Shown here: positions 45,527-55,527 of the stretch, in pieces
How positions within the stretch are numbered: position 1 is the stretch's first letter
Layout of the letters: each line of letters opens with the position of its first letter
NCBI GenBank assembly: GCA_025062195.1
Contig: JANXAS010000013.1
Span: 1-64,000, forward strand
Direction: 5' to 3'
DNA: 64,000 nt
Source of the DNA: Armatimonadota bacterium
GTDB taxonomy: Bacteria > Armatimonadota > Fervidibacteria > Fervidibacterales > Thermosaccharophagaceae
Notes under the pieces: generated by a model
The model's input: the letters and a program-made list of their open reading frames with translations, nothing else
Told to the model about the DNA's origin: nothing
Database searches by the model: none
Position numbers and translations under genes: made by a program

Positions 45527-45886
45527 ATCCGGCTGTATGGCGCATCTATAAACGCACCGTTACATACCAGCGTTAGCGCATCTCTCCGCAACGGAGATTG
45601 TTGTTGCGGTTTGGAATCTATCCCTGCAAACTTAGCTTCGCCCACGTTTCCAAGAGATTATAGCGTTAAAGTTGCTTGGGTGTGTTTTACGGGGTTTTAA
45701 ATTCGCCCATTTAGCTGGGTGAGGAAATATTCATGAATACCGATAGCATGCCAAAGCCACCTTTTCGCTCTCTGGGCTTTGAGTCCGTTTAGCCGCTGTC
45801 AGATGCACCCTTAGGTGGTGAATGCACATAAGAGCATTTGCCGATGAGCTCATAATGGAGCGCTTTGGCAGGGGGTGAGAATAAAA
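45527..45886. other. Intergenic region after the M16 gene, with a hairpin
   Basis: A perfect hairpin TCTCCG-CAA-CGGAGA lies at 45583-45597, about 55 bases after the M16 stop, followed by TTGTTGTTGC. It could be a weak Rho-independent terminator, but the T-run is poor. The rest of the 360-bp gap, up to acpS, shows no gene. Confidence 0.3.
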
Positions 45887-46264
45887 ATGCCGATAGTTGG
45901 TATAGGCATTGATGCAGTTGAGGTTGAACGCATAAGGTCAATGCTTGAGCGCTATGGCAACCGATTCATAAACAAAATTTTCCAACCCGAGGAAGCAACC
46001 TATTGCATGTCACAACATGATCCAGCACAGCACTTTGCAGCACGATATGCCGCAAGAGAGGCATTTGCAAAGGCGCTCGGAACGGGTTTTGTGGGCATAA
46101 GTTGGCGTGATATATCTGTTGTGCGGGATTCCGGTGGTGTTCCGAGGGTTTGCCTTTATGGTGCCGCTGCAAAAGTTGCTTCTAAGAGGGGTGTCAAACG
46201 GGTTTGGCTCTCACTGACGCACACAAACACATTGGCAATCGCAGTGGTTGTGCTTGAGGGATAG
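45887..46264 (+). CDS. acpS: Holo-[acyl-carrier-protein] synthase
   Basis: AcpS transfers the 4'-phosphopantetheine arm of CoA to acyl carrier protein. The small phosphopantetheinyl transferase motifs are GIGIDAVEVERI with the Mg-binding Asp, FAARYAAREAFAKALGTG with the Glu-Lys pair, and SLTHTNTLAIAVVV at the C-terminus. ATG 45887 follows GGGGGTGAG. The 126-residue length is normal. fabG lies 46 bases downstream, consistent with a fatty-acid synthesis pair. Confidence 0.92.
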   Translation: MPIVGIGIDAVEVERIRSMLERYGNRFINKIFQPEEATYCMSQHDPAQHFAARYAAREAFAKALGTGFVGISWRDISVVRDSGGVPRVCLYGAAAKVASKRGVKRVWLSLTHTNTLAIAVVVLEG

Positions 46265-46310
46265 CATATAAAGCTTGCATTTGAGTTTGCCACCTTGGAT
46301 GGTGATAGCT

Positions 46311-47060
46311 ATGCGGATGGAGTTATCAAACAAGGTTGCTTTGGTGACGGGCGCTTCAAGGGGCATTGGGGCGGCGATTGCGATTCGCCTCGCAAAGGAG
46401 GGCGCGTCTGTAGCCGTAAATTACAGGCAGGATGCTGAGGGCGCAATGAGAGTTGTCGGGTTAATTCAGTCCCAAGGGGGAGAAGCACTCGCAATACAAG
46501 CGGATGTGCGAGACGCATCACAAGTCAACGAGATGTTTTCTAAAGTGGTTGCACAGTGGGGCAAAGTAGACATACTCATCAACAACGCCGGCATCTTGAA
46601 AGAGAGTTTCGTGATGCTGATGAGCGAAGCCGAATGGAATGAAGTCGTGGACACCTCGCTGAAGGGCGCTTTCCTGTGCACGAAAGCGGCGCTCAGGAGC
46701 ATGACAAAAAATCGGTGGGGACGCATCATCAACATCTCTTCGGATGCTGGGCTGATGGGGGATGTAATGAGAGCGCACTACTGTGCTGCTAAAGCCGGAT
46801 TGATTGGCTTCACAAAAGCTGTTGCGAGAGAGGTGGCGAGGTCGGGAATAACTGTCAATGCTGTTGCCCCAGGGGTAGTTGAAACCGATATGATAGCGTC
46901 TCTGTCAGAAACAAAAAAGAAGGCGATGCTTGAACTTATCCCGATGCAGCGATTCGCGCGCCCTGAGGAGGTCGCTCACCTTGTGGTTTTCCTGTGCACT
47001 GAGCTTGCTGGTTACATTACAGGGCAGGTCTTCGTAATTGACGGCGGATTGAATATGTGA
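46311..47060 (+). CDS. fabG: 3-oxoacyl-[acyl-carrier-protein] reductase or close SDR
   Basis: A classical short-chain dehydrogenase: VTGASRGIGAAIA nucleotide-binding loop, DILINNAGI, the Ser of INISSDAG, the catalytic HYCAAKAG (Tyr-x3-Lys), and a C-terminal ITGQVFVIDGGLNM. This matches FabG, which reduces 3-oxoacyl-ACP with NADPH, and the neighbouring acpS supports that role, although SDRs are hard to separate by sequence. ATG 46311 follows GGTGA; the frame begins at 46275. Confidence 0.85.
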   Translation: MRMELSNKVALVTGASRGIGAAIAIRLAKEGASVAVNYRQDAEGAMRVVGLIQSQGGEALAIQADVRDASQVNEMFSKVVAQWGKVDILINNAGILKESFVMLMSEAEWNEVVDTSLKGAFLCTKAALRSMTKNRWGRIINISSDAGLMGDVMRAHYCAAKAGLIGFTKAVAREVARSGITVNAVAPGVVETDMIASLSETKKKAMLELIPMQRFARPEEVAHLVVFLCTELAGYITGQVFVIDGGLNM

Positions 47061-47070
47061 GGGATTAGAC

Positions 47071-49110
47071 ATGATGCGAGCGGCGAATGTGCCGAAAGAA
47101 CTTGCAGAGACCCATCATAGCAAGGTGTCAAGATGGCTTTTGCTAACGATGCTAATGCTGTGTATCAGTTACATCCTCGCTGCACCGCCATTTAGAAGAC
47201 CGCTGCAAAGGCAAACGACTCTCCACGAACAATACGAAGAGCTGGAAGTAAGATATTCACGCCTTGAAAGATCACTTGGGAGTGAAGAGCATTGTGAGCT
47301 TGGTGCGTTAGCTCGTCTGAAACTTGATAAGGCTAAAATCATGCTTGGCGGAGGTAGCTGGTGGTGGAGCAACAGCGAGATAGCGAAGGCGCTCAGGGAA
47401 GCTGAAGAGGCTATGAATGCGTGGGAAAGAAAGGAGGACATGCTCAGGGGGGCGGTCGGATTAGTTGAGCGTGCGTATTTTTCGCCGGCTGATGGCTCAG
47501 CGCAACCTTACTGGGTTTATGTGCCCCAAAATTACAAGCCGTCATCAAAGCATGCCCTCATCGTTTTCCTTCACGGCTATGATCCATCAATCAACAAAGC
47601 CAACCCATGGCTGCTTGGCGATGATATATATCGCATAGCCGACAAACACAACCTAATCATTCTTCAACCGCACGGAAGGAAGAACACCGACTTCATACAC
47701 ATAGGTGAGCAGGATGTCTTGGAAGCCCTCAAAAGGACAATATCACATTACAGCATTGATGAGGATAGGATTTACCTTTTAGGCGTCTCAATGGGTGGCT
47801 ACGGTGCATATATAATTGCGCTGCACAACCCGCATCTGTTTGCTGCTGTCGCTGTTGTTGCTGCAAGGCGCTATCACTTCCTTTGGGGTGAACTTGACCA
47901 AACAACACTTCCACCGCCAAGGGCGTGTGTGCTCATAGCTGAGAACCCATATATGCTTGCCGAAAACGCTTTAAACTTCCCCACATTAATTATTCACGGC
48001 GAGAAAGACCTGCTTGTCCCTGTGGCAAACGCAAATCTTATGGCTAAACGCCTGTCAAGCTTTGGCTGCCCAGCAACGGTAAACATACTCCGAGATGAGT
48101 CGCATTGGATTTACTTTGACAGCTCTCTGTTTGAAAAGGTGTTTGAGTGGTTTGAGGGCAAGCGCCGTCAGGCATTGCCGAAGCGCCTCATTTATCACAC
48201 CTTCACTACAGCGTATAACAGAGCATACTGGGCGACGATTGACGAACTTGAAGAATGGTGCACCCGTTCCACTGTCAAAGCCTCAGCTCTCCCCAACGGA
48301 ACAATTTTTGTGAACACGAGAAATGTAGCAGCACTCTCATTGGAGCTTCACCCAGAGCTTATAAAGCCGGCAAAGAAGTTCCGACTAATATTGAATGGGA
48401 GCACCATCGCGCAGGGTGAATTGGTAAAGCCGATAAAACTTTCCCACAGGCTTCGCGAGCGCAAAGGTGTCTTAGCAAAGACGCACAATCTTTGCGGTCC
48501 TGTATGGCATGCATACATGCACAGGTTCATCATAGTGCAAGGGACATTGGGTGACGAGGAGACCAAAGCTGAGAATGAAGCTAAGGCAAAGCAGCTTGCA
48601 GATGAGTGGGTTGAATTCTCGGATGGGGTGGCAACAATACTTAAGGACACCGAGGTAACAGAGGAGCAAATCAAACAGTATAACATTATCGCCGTTGGCG
48701 GACCAAATGAAAACCGTCTCGTTAAGCTCATCTCCGGAGAGCTCCCGGTGCGTTTCCTTGAGGATGGCTACCGTATAGGCATCCACGAAATTACAACGAG
48801 GGCGATCAAAAAGAAGCTTGGGCAAGTGCTTGTTTATCCCAATCCATTAAACCAGAGCCGTTACATTCTCATTTACGATGGTGTGCTATGGGGAAAGGGG
48901 CTACCGATAAACCACAAATTTGACACGCTGCCAGATTTCACCATATTCACCGAAGACCAAGAGACAGACGGTGCAAATGAAATAGTGTGTGCTGGCTTCT
49001 TTGACACCCACTGGCAAGTTGACGGGAAGCTCATTTGGTGCAAATTGAGCAAATGCCAATCTAAGCCACGCTACAGCGAAATCTCATCCTCAGCCCATGA
49101 CGGCGACTAA
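47071..49110 (+). CDS. Secreted alpha/beta-hydrolase esterase (prolyl-oligopeptidase-like) with C-terminal extension
   Basis: A 679-residue exported protein. A hydrophobic signal (WLLLTMLMLCISYILA, about 22-37) is followed by a coiled-coil-like stretch (about 48-125). The alpha/beta hydrolase domain spans about 140-370 with the GVSMGG nucleophile elbow, the acid in HGEKDLLVP and His in DESHWIY. The rest (about 375-679) contains beta-rich sequence and a periplasmic domain seen in related esterases (ILIYDGVLWG). The nearest kin are poly(3-hydroxyalkanoate)-depolymerase or feruloyl-esterase-like proteins; the substrate is not known. The start lies ten bases after fabG with GAGGGA upstream. Confidence 0.75.
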   Translation: MMRAANVPKELAETHHSKVSRWLLLTMLMLCISYILAAPPFRRPLQRQTTLHEQYEELEVRYSRLERSLGSEEHCELGALARLKLDKAKIMLGGGSWWWSNSEIAKALREAEEAMNAWERKEDMLRGAVGLVERAYFSPADGSAQPYWVYVPQNYKPSSKHALIVFLHGYDPSINKANPWLLGDDIYRIADKHNLIILQPHGRKNTDFIHIGEQDVLEALKRTISHYSIDEDRIYLLGVSMGGYGAYIIALHNPHLFAAVAVVAARRYHFLWGELDQTTLPPPRACVLIAENPYMLAENALNFPTLIIHGEKDLLVPVANANLMAKRLSSFGCPATVNILRDESHWIYFDSSLFEKVFEWFEGKRRQALPKRLIYHTFTTAYNRAYWATIDELEEWCTRSTVKASALPNGTIFVNTRNVAALSLELHPELIKPAKKFRLILNGSTIAQGELVKPIKLSHRLRERKGVLAKTHNLCGPVWHAYMHRFIIVQGTLGDEETKAENEAKAKQLADEWVEFSDGVATILKDTEVTEEQIKQYNIIAVGGPNENRLVKLISGELPVRFLEDGYRIGIHEITTRAIKKKLGQVLVYPNPLNQSRYILIYDGVLWGKGLPINHKFDTLPDFTIFTEDQETDGANEIVCAGFFDTHWQVDGKLIWCKLSKCQSKPRYSEISSSAHDGD

Positions 49111-49145
49111 TGGTCCTGCAAGAATTAGTTGAGGACGCCGTCAGC

Positions 49146-50117
49146 TCAATGGCTCACCTTGCAATTCATCGGATGAGACAGCTGCGCGAATGCAAATGTT
49201 TTGCTCGTAAGCCACTTCCTGAGCACCAAAACTGTAGTGCTGTTGCTTACCCCGTAGCGCGGTATGCGATAAGGGTTCGTGTGAGGCGTAAACGGCTTTG
49301 GGGCAATCGTCACTGCCCATTTGTATCCAGCAGCACGAGCTATCTCCATAGCGACGGAATCAACTATACCACAAGTGTAAGCGAGCCCGTTCACTTTTAC
49401 GCCGAGCTTATGTTCAAGCAAGCGCTTTGAGGCGATGAACTCATACACCAAGCGCTCACGATAGTCATCCGGGCTGAGTCTTTTCTTGAGGCTATTCGGA
49501 TTGGTATGAGTGACAGTGTGCGATGCGACTTCAATTCTGCCCGACTGGACCATCTCCTTGAGTTGCCCCCATGATAGACCGAACCTGCCCACAGCGTTTG
49601 TGTAAATGAACAATGTCGCCTTGGCACCATGCTTGGAAAGCAACGGATAGGCGATTTTGTATGCCGAACGAAAGCCGTCATCTATCGTTATAACGACGGG
49701 ACGCTTAGGGATAGGCTTATCCCAACGACCCCGCATTATTTCTACAGCCTCACTCATGGTTAGGAATTTGAATCCAAGAGCATTCAGCATTTGCAAGTGC
49801 GCTTCGAATCGCTTTGGTGGCGTCACCCAACGCATGTGCTCCCCATCATCACGGAAGTCGTGGTAGCAAAGGATTGGAACAGCATAGCCACTTGGCGGGG
49901 ACGTAATTCTGGGCTCTTTTGACTTCACAACACCGTTAAATTGTTTTTCCTGGGACGCTTTGTGACGCGTGAAAATGGATGATAAAGTATGGCGGTTGGT
50001 AAAGCTTGTGCAGATAATCAGTGCAAGGAGCAATATTGGAACCGCTATATATGCAACCTTTGACCAGAGCATGCAGTGTTGATGCCGATGCGAGTGCGAT
50101 GATGTTGTGTAGCGCAC
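49146..50117 (-). CDS. Membrane-anchored polysaccharide deacetylase
   Basis: A NodB-homology protein that removes acetyl groups from chitin, peptidoglycan or another glycan. The catalytic Asp-Asp are in VVITIDDGF and the metal His residues in EVASHTVTHT; LAYTCGIVD and the C-terminal barrel follow. The N-terminus has one membrane span (YIAVPILLLALIICTSF). GTG 50117 follows AAGGAGG (11 bases upstream), and an internal ATG 50072 is the next choice; the open frame extends to 50228 but the first 37 codons are not convincing. It is convergent with the esterase gene. Confidence 0.82.
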   Translation of the reverse strand: MRYTTSSHSHRHQHCMLWSKVAYIAVPILLLALIICTSFTNRHTLSSIFTRHKASQEKQFNGVVKSKEPRITSPPSGYAVPILCYHDFRDDGEHMRWVTPPKRFEAHLQMLNALGFKFLTMSEAVEIMRGRWDKPIPKRPVVITIDDGFRSAYKIAYPLLSKHGAKATLFIYTNAVGRFGLSWGQLKEMVQSGRIEVASHTVTHTNPNSLKKRLSPDDYRERLVYEFIASKRLLEHKLGVKVNGLAYTCGIVDSVAMEIARAAGYKWAVTIAPKPFTPHTNPYRIPRYGVSNSTTVLVLRKWLTSKTFAFAQLSHPMNCKVSH

Positions 50118-50349
50118 TGTTGCCTTTTCCTCCTTGCTTTGATGGAAGCCTGTTGCTTCAACTATTGTATCACGCAGCAGCAATTGCAGCGCCGCAGAGT
50201 GGTTGGATGAAGGTAAAGCAGAACACATATCGGGCAGTCAGACAAATTAGTGGCATAGTAAATGCGTTATACTTGCGTGAGGTTACATTTGTGCTGTTGA
50301 GCAAGCGCAGGTGAGGTTGTAAAAGAGCAATGGAAGGAGGGGGATTGAG

Positions 50350-50625
50350 ATGCCGTATGTCATCACCGAGGGCTGCACAAAGTGCATGACATGCGTTGAG
50401 GAGTGCCCTGTAAGCTGCATCCATGAGGGCACAGATATGGTTTACATTAATCCAGATGAGTGCACCGAATGCAGCACATGCAACGAAGTATGCCCACAGG
50501 AACCACCAGTGCCACAGCATGAAGATGATGTGCCAGATGAGATGAGGGGCTACATCCAAATGAACCGCGATTTCTTTGAGCTATCAGACGAGGAGTTTGA
50601 AGCCAAATACGGCAAGCCGAAATAG
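50350..50625 (+). CDS. 2[4Fe-4S] ferredoxin
   Basis: A 91-residue ferredoxin. The first cluster uses Cys9, 12, 15 and 19 with Pro (CTKCMTCVEECP); the second uses Cys38, 41, 44 and 48 (CTECSTCNEVCP). Cys23 follows the first motif. A strong GGAAGGAGGGGG precedes the ATG. An acidic, charged C-terminus of about 40 residues is longer than in minimal clostridial-type ferredoxins and resembles the actinobacterial-like 7Fe/8Fe proteins. It is a single gene, convergent with thiD, and could serve any of the local radical SAM or oxidoreductase enzymes. Confidence 0.88.
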   Translation: MPYVITEGCTKCMTCVEECPVSCIHEGTDMVYINPDECTECSTCNEVCPQEPPVPQHEDDVPDEMRGYIQMNRDFFELSDEEFEAKYGKPK

Positions 50626-50645
50626 CTCGCTGCCTGCCAACATTT

Positions 50646-51434
50646 TCAGAATTGCAACGGGTTAACAGGTATAAGCCCCGAACCGATTGGGAACGCTCCT
50701 TCAATGGAGCGTTGAATAAACTGTTTTGCGCTTTTAATTGCTTCAGCTTCGGTGGCTCCCTTTGCAAGGGCAGCAGTTATCGCGGCTGAAAAGACGCATC
50801 CAGCACCATGCAATTTCCCTTTGGTAGAGCGCTTTGAACGGAGCTCAAGAAAGCGGTTACCATCGTAGACCAGGTCAATAGCCTCATCTCCCTCTAAATG
50901 CCCGCCTTTGATCACAATCACGGATGCGCCAAGGTCATACAGCGCTATCGCTGCATCCATTGCGCTATTAAGCGATGTCACTTTGATGCCGCTAAGCACC
51001 TCGGCTTCATAAACATTGGGCGTGACTATCGTGGCGAGCGGCAACAATTCCCGTTTCAACACATCAATGGCATTTTCGCTGAGCAATCTTGCACCAGTTC
51101 CGGCAATGATGACGGGGTCAACAACGAGCGGTTTTAAGTTATGCTCCTTCACCTTCGCCGATACAACTTCAACGATGCTTGCATTTGATAGCATGCCAGT
51201 TTTAGTTGCGCCGACTTTTAAGTCGCTTGCAACGGCATCAATTTGAGCGGCAACAAATTCGGCGGGCACCTCCAAAACCGAACTTACGCCGAGGGTGTTT
51301 TGAGCTGTCAATGCCGTTATAGCGCATGCCCCAAAGACACCCAATGCTGTGAATGTTTTCAAATCGGCTTGCACGCCCGCACCGCCACTTGAATCTGAAC
51401 CTGCTATGGTCAATGCACACGGGGTGAACTTCAT
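50646..51434 (-). CDS. thiD: Hydroxymethylpyrimidine/phosphomethylpyrimidine kinase
   Basis: ThiD phosphorylates HMP and HMP-P to the diphosphate used in thiamine synthesis. The ribokinase-fold motifs are [33 protein letters not shown]-like ([10 protein letters not shown]), [16 protein letters not shown] and the catalytic [18 protein letters not shown]. Length 262 is normal. It lies on the same strand as thiC, two genes away, and supplies the next step after ThiC. No TPP riboswitch was seen near either gene. Confidence 0.9.
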   Translation of the reverse strand: MKFTPCALTIAGSDSSGGAGVQADLKTFTALGVFGACAITALTAQNTLGVSSVLEVPAEFVAAQIDAVASDLKVGATKTGMLSNASIVEVVSAKVKEHNLKPLVVDPVIIAGTGARLLSENAIDVLKRELLPLATIVTPNVYEAEVLSGIKVTSLNSAMDAAIALYDLGASVIVIKGGHLEGDEAIDLVYDGNRFLELRSKRSTKGKLHGAGCVFSAAITAALAKGATEAEAIKSAKQFIQRSIEGAFPIGSGLIPVNPLQF

Positions 51435-51748
51435 TCACATCAACCCATCGTCACAGCAAGTATTGATTAAAGAACTCACAACTTCATCCATAGAGGCAAC
51501 ATCGTTTTTGGATGAATGAAGTTGCTCAAAATGGCTTGAGCGGTTTAAACCATTTCAACAAATTAAAGCGGCATGATTGCCGTTTGGATCATGAAACGAT
51601 AAAAACTAACAAAACGCAGCCACTTTTTGGCGGAGAGCCCAAACGGCCGCCTCGGACAAGCACGAACGCTACATGGGTTTAGGTGTCACCTTAATCTTTG
51701 AAAATGGCATTATTAGTCACCCATCCAATCAACTGCATCCACCCTTAA
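51435..51748. other. Intergenic region between hldE-type and thiD genes
   Basis: This 314-bp gap contains a hairpin CGGCA-TGAT-TGCCG at about 51570-51583; on the minus strand it is followed by CTTTAATTTG and might be a weak terminator of the upstream kinase. Near 51681 the motif TCACCTTAATCTTTGAAAAT is a copy of a short repeat also seen near 9211 and 61983. No gene was seen. Confidence 0.35.
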
Positions 51749-52750
51749 TCAAATCAACCTGCCGCCAACAACTTGCCGTATCTCATCAGCAGTTACTGGA
51801 GCAACACCAACCTTGCGGACTGCCGCAGCTGCTGCAGCGTTCGCCAATTTAGCCGCCGTCACAAAATCAGCCCCGCAAGCCAAAGCTAAAGCGATCGCAG
51901 CGAGGTATGTATCACCAGCTCCGGCAACATCATATACCGTCACGCGATAGGAAGGTATGTCACATAACCATCCATTGCCATCAAACAAGCTTGCCCCTTC
52001 CTCACCCCTTGTTATCACAAGCCATTTGACATTGAGCGAGCTTGCAAGCAAGCTTCCAACTTGCTTGTAGTCGTTTGCCGGCTCGCCATTGAGCATGGCT
52101 GACTCAATCGCCTCGGCAGTGTTAAAGCTCAGAAGGTCAAATCCAATAAATGAAGCTATATTGCGCGGCTTCGGACCGCCACACAGCAATATGGTGTTGC
52201 GCGCTGGGGCTTTTTTGAGTGCTTCCAGCAATCTCTCCCTAACAACACCCTTTGCATAGTCCGAGACTATTAGAGCATTCACTTTTGGAAGCAAAGGCAT
52301 GATGCGCTCAATTATTGCATCACATGTCATGTCACTTATCGGCGTTCTAACTTCGTAGTCAATCCGCACAAGCTGCTGTTTGTGGGCGATGACACGAGTT
52401 TTAAGTGTTGTCGGGCGAAAGGTCTCGGTGACGATTGCGCTGACATCTGCACCAATTGATTCAAGGAGGCAAATCAACTCATCCCCTGCAGTGTCATCAC
52501 CGATAACGCCCGCTGCAAAGACTTGAGCGCCCAATGAGCGCAAGTTGCAAACAACATTCGCAGCACCGCCAGGTCCAACCTTGCGCTCACGGCGCAACAG
52601 TACCGGCACAGGCGCCTCTGGCGACAGGCGTTCCGCATCGCCGATGATATATTCATCAAGCATTAAATCGCCCACAACAAGCACACTCAAGCTTTGGAAC
52701 CGTTTCAGCAGTGGCTCAACTTCGTCCAAGGTCAGCATTGGGACATCCAA
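51749..52750 (-). CDS. PfkB-family kinase, HldE/RfaE1 kinase-domain type
   Basis: A 333-residue ribokinase-fold kinase resembling the N-terminal domain of HldE/RfaE, which makes heptose-1,7-bisphosphate for lipopolysaccharide core: SVLVVGDLMLDEYIIGDAERLSPEAPVPVL, GPGGAANVVCNLRSLGA and the catalytic DVAGAGDTYLAAIALALA. The adenylyltransferase domain of bifunctional HldE is absent. TTG 52750 follows GGGGTGA; ATG 52738 is an alternative. It is sandwiched between thiC and thiD, so a role in thiamine salvage is imaginable, but the sugar-kinase motifs favour HldE-like activity. Confidence 0.75.
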   Translation of the reverse strand: MDVPMLTLDEVEPLLKRFQSLSVLVVGDLMLDEYIIGDAERLSPEAPVPVLLRRERKVGPGGAANVVCNLRSLGAQVFAAGVIGDDTAGDELICLLESIGADVSAIVTETFRPTTLKTRVIAHKQQLVRIDYEVRTPISDMTCDAIIERIMPLLPKVNALIVSDYAKGVVRERLLEALKKAPARNTILLCGGPKPRNIASFIGFDLLSFNTAEAIESAMLNGEPANDYKQVGSLLASSLNVKWLVITRGEEGASLFDGNGWLCDIPSYRVTVYDVAGAGDTYLAAIALALACGADFVTAAKLANAAAAAAVRKVGVAPVTADEIRQVVGGRLI

Positions 52751-52819
52751 TTCAAGTCACCCCACAGAGCTGAACTTATGAGCATCATGATTCAAACTCG
52801 CATGCCCAACACGGCGCTG

Positions 52820-54163
52820 TCACTGGATGAGCGGGCATTCTGCGGGTATATCGGAAATCGCATCGCCCTTTGCCCCCTCAATCAAGATGCGCTCAACCGC
52901 CGAAGACGCAGCTACAGCGCAGAATTGACCGCACATGCTGCACACACCCTTATCAGCATCCCTCATATCAGACCTGTATTCCATTGCCCTATCGCCATCC
53001 ATTGCCAACTCATACATCCTCTTCCAATCAAGTTCTTTCCTTGCCCTTGACATTTGCTCATCCCAACGGAGTGCCCCTTTAACCCCCTTTGCTATGTCGG
53101 CGGAGTGAGCTGCAATTCGGCTTGCTATTATGCCAACGCGCACATCTTCAGGCGTTGGCAACCTCAAATGCTCCGCCGGCGTGACATAGCAAAGGAAATC
53201 AGCACCAGCCGACGCCGCGATAGCACCACCAATAGCAGCAGCTATGTGGTCGTAACCGGCTGCCACATCGCATGTCAGCGGACCAAGCAGGTAAATTGGT
53301 GCCCCATGGCAAAGAGCCTTCATCATCTTCACATGTGCTTCAACATGGTGCATCGGAACATGCCCGGGTCCCTCAATCATCACTTGCACATTTGCTTCCC
53401 ATGCACGCAGCGTCAATTCACCAAGCACCGATGTCTCATACCATTGAACAGAATCGCCAGCATCAGCCAACGCCCCGGGACGCATTCCATCACCTAAGCT
53501 CAAAGTGACATCGTATCGGCTCGCTATCTCAAGCAGCCTATCAAAATGCTCGTAAAGCGGGTTCTCTGAGTTGTTTGCCACCATCCACATCGCAAGCAAG
53601 CTACCGCCTCTGCTAACTATCCCCCCTATACGCCTTGAGCGCTTAAACAACTCAAGCGCGTGCTTTGTGATACCACAATGGACGGTCATGAAATCAACGC
53701 CTTGCCTTGCCTGACGCTCAATCACCTCAAACAGGTGTTCCTTCTCCATTGCGCTTATCGGCTTTCGCTCCATGAGCAGTTCCTTTGCGACCTGATAAAT
53801 TGGGACTGTGCCAAGCGGCTTTCGCCAACGCCTCAATATCTCAATCCGTATTTCATCCAAGTCGCCACCCGTGCTCAAATCCATGACTGTGTCAGCACCG
53901 TAGCGAATGCACATCTCAAGCTTTGCAAGTTCTTCATCCAGATTGGAATGCAGAGGTGATGTGCCAATGTTGGCGTTCACTTTTGTCCTTAAACCTTCGC
54001 CAATGCCGATTGGCTCTGGCATGTGAATCTTATTGCACGGAATTGCAACCCTACCACTGGCGACTTGCTCAAGCAACCACTCAACATCCACACATTCATC
54101 CTCAGCCACTTTCCTCATCTGCTCTGTAACGATGCCTTTTCTTGCAGCTTCCATTTGGGTCAT
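52820..54163 (-). CDS. thiC: Phosphomethylpyrimidine synthase
   Basis: ThiC is the radical SAM enzyme that rearranges aminoimidazole ribotide into HMP-P. The [4Fe-4S] site is C-terminal (CSMCGQFCA), as typical for this family, and conserved segments include GADTVMDLSTGGDL, VHCGITKHALEL, SRGGSLLAMWM, GDGMRPGALADAGD, EGPGHVPMHHVEAHV and LLGPLTCDVAAGYDH. Length 447 is typical for the shorter ThiC group. The upstream 160 bases contain no THI-box-like sequence. The gene lies downstream of nuoI. Confidence 0.95.
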   Translation of the reverse strand: MTQMEAARKGIVTEQMRKVAEDECVDVEWLLEQVASGRVAIPCNKIHMPEPIGIGEGLRTKVNANIGTSPLHSNLDEELAKLEMCIRYGADTVMDLSTGGDLDEIRIEILRRWRKPLGTVPIYQVAKELLMERKPISAMEKEHLFEVIERQARQGVDFMTVHCGITKHALELFKRSRRIGGIVSRGGSLLAMWMVANNSENPLYEHFDRLLEIASRYDVTLSLGDGMRPGALADAGDSVQWYETSVLGELTLRAWEANVQVMIEGPGHVPMHHVEAHVKMMKALCHGAPIYLLGPLTCDVAAGYDHIAAAIGGAIAASAGADFLCYVTPAEHLRLPTPEDVRVGIIASRIAAHSADIAKGVKGALRWDEQMSRARKELDWKRMYELAMDGDRAMEYRSDMRDADKGVCSMCGQFCAVAASSAVERILIEGAKGDAISDIPAECPLIQ

Positions 54164-54322
54164 ATCTTTTCACCTTTGCTTGCGCGCCCACTTATGCCCG
54201 GGGCACTACGCCGCATGTTCTGTCCATGTGAGCATCTCAAGCGATATCGTGTGATACGCCTCACAGTGTGCCGAAATTTCACTGCCCTTATTTGGTTCGT
54301 TTGGTTTAGAGCGAGCTGCCAC

Positions 54323-54886
54323 CTACTCAGCTTGCTTATCATCTGTTTTCTTAGCTCGGCGCTGTTGCGAGCGCTTGCCGGTTATTAACTCAGCGTCACC
54401 TCTGCGGGTTTGTTCCTCATCACCCCAATTTAAAAGTTGCCCCTTACCAAGCAAAAGTTGGGAGCGTGAGTAACCGCCAAACTGCCAAACATGGCTGTGA
54501 ATGAGAGATGGCGTTGGACAAACTTCAACACACAACCCGCAAAAGCTACAAAGGCTTAGGTCAACGAAGAACTTAACCGGATAGCGCCCATGATGCCCTT
54601 CACGCCTTTCAACCTCAATATAAATGCAATGGCCCGGACAGACGCGCATGCATGCCATACAGCCAACGCAATTTTCTTTACCAGTTTGAAGGTCAGTGGT
54701 CAACGCAACTATCCCGCGATACCTATCGGCTATTTTCCTTGAGCCCCACTTCTCGGTTATTGTCATTGCCTGCCTAAGAGCAACCGTGCGAAGGAAGTTT
54801 TTGCCCGTTATACCAAGTCCCTTCATAAGCCCAATTGTCGCCCTCACGAAATTGCCCACAAATGACATCAGCATCACCCTCATCAA
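54323..54886 (-). CDS. nuoI: NADH-quinone oxidoreductase subunit I-like (NuoI)
   Basis: An electron-transfer subunit with two [4Fe-4S] motifs: [15 protein letters not shown] and [15 protein letters not shown], preceded by an N-terminal helix ([18 protein letters not shown]) typical of complex I NuoI. The ATG overlaps the nuoB stop as ATGA. The C-terminal 50 residues are polar and charged. No other subunits (NuoACDEFGHJKLMN) are in the window, so the full complex lies elsewhere or this pair serves a smaller complex. Confidence 0.85.
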   Translation of the reverse strand: MMRVMLMSFVGNFVRATIGLMKGLGITGKNFLRTVALRQAMTITEKWGSRKIADRYRGIVALTTDLQTGKENCVGCMACMRVCPGHCIYIEVERREGHHGRYPVKFFVDLSLCSFCGLCVEVCPTPSLIHSHVWQFGGYSRSQLLLGKGQLLNWGDEEQTRRGDAELITGKRSQQRRAKKTDDKQAE

Positions 54887-55527
54887 CCAATATGCTTTGC
54901 TGCAAATGACATTAGCGCCTCTTTTTGCTCCCTCGGCATGCGCCTAACCTCACCGCGAAGTATCTTGTCCTGAAGCATCTTCACCCCCCAAAGCAACTGT
55001 TCGGGTGTCGGCGGACACCCGGGAACATACACATCAACTGGGATGACTTTGTCCACACCATTCAACACGCTATACGAGTCATAAAACGGACCGCCACTAA
55101 TCGCACAAGCGCCCATTGCGATCACCCATCTTGGCTCAGCCATCTGTTCATACAGCACTTTTATCCTTGGAGCCATCTTGTATGTGACTGTCCCCGCAAC
55201 TATCATCAGGTCAGACTGACGAGGTGTTGCCCTCGGCATCATGCCATATCTGTCAAAGTCATATTTTGGTCCGATTGTGTGCATCATCTCAATTGCACAG
55301 CATGCCAGCCCAAATGTCATATACCAGAGCGAGTTCTTACGAGCCGCATCAATGAGCCTTGCAATGCCGACGCCCTTCAAGAAGTCCTCAAGCCACCCCT
55401 TGAAAGGCTCAAGGCGAGCCATGAGAATATCAACTCGCCCATCCATCCCCGGGCAACCGCCCATACACACAAGATTGCCCTTATCACCTGATAGCTCACT
55501 TCGCTGCTCGCTATTACACATACTCAT
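54883..55527 (-). CDS. nuoB: NADH-quinone oxidoreductase subunit B-like (NuoB)
   Basis: The subunit carrying cluster N2 near the quinone site. The ligand motifs are LACCAIEMM (tandem Cys), [14 protein letters not shown] and [13 protein letters not shown]. An N-terminal extension of about 30 residues with CMGGCPG is not part of standard NuoB. ATG 55527 follows GGAGGAG; GTG 55539 is an alternative. It is followed by nuoI with overlapping stop/start. Group 4 hydrogenase small subunits are related, but the [13 protein letters not shown] pattern and following NuoI favour complex I. Confidence 0.88.
   Translation of the reverse strand: MSMCNSEQRSELSGDKGNLVCMGGCPGMDGRVDILMARLEPFKGWLEDFLKGVGIARLIDAARKNSLWYMTFGLACCAIEMMHTIGPKYDFDRYGMMPRATPRQSDLMIVAGTVTYKMAPRIKVLYEQMAEPRWVIAMGACAISGGPFYDSYSVLNGVDKVIPVDVYVPGCPPTPEQLLWGVKMLQDKILRGEVRRMPREQKEALMSFAAKHIG

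Noticed and set aside
54164-54322. Possible TPP riboswitch upstream of thiC
   Set aside because: Neither the CTGAGA-like nor the ACCTGATC-like core elements of the THI box were found on the minus strand.
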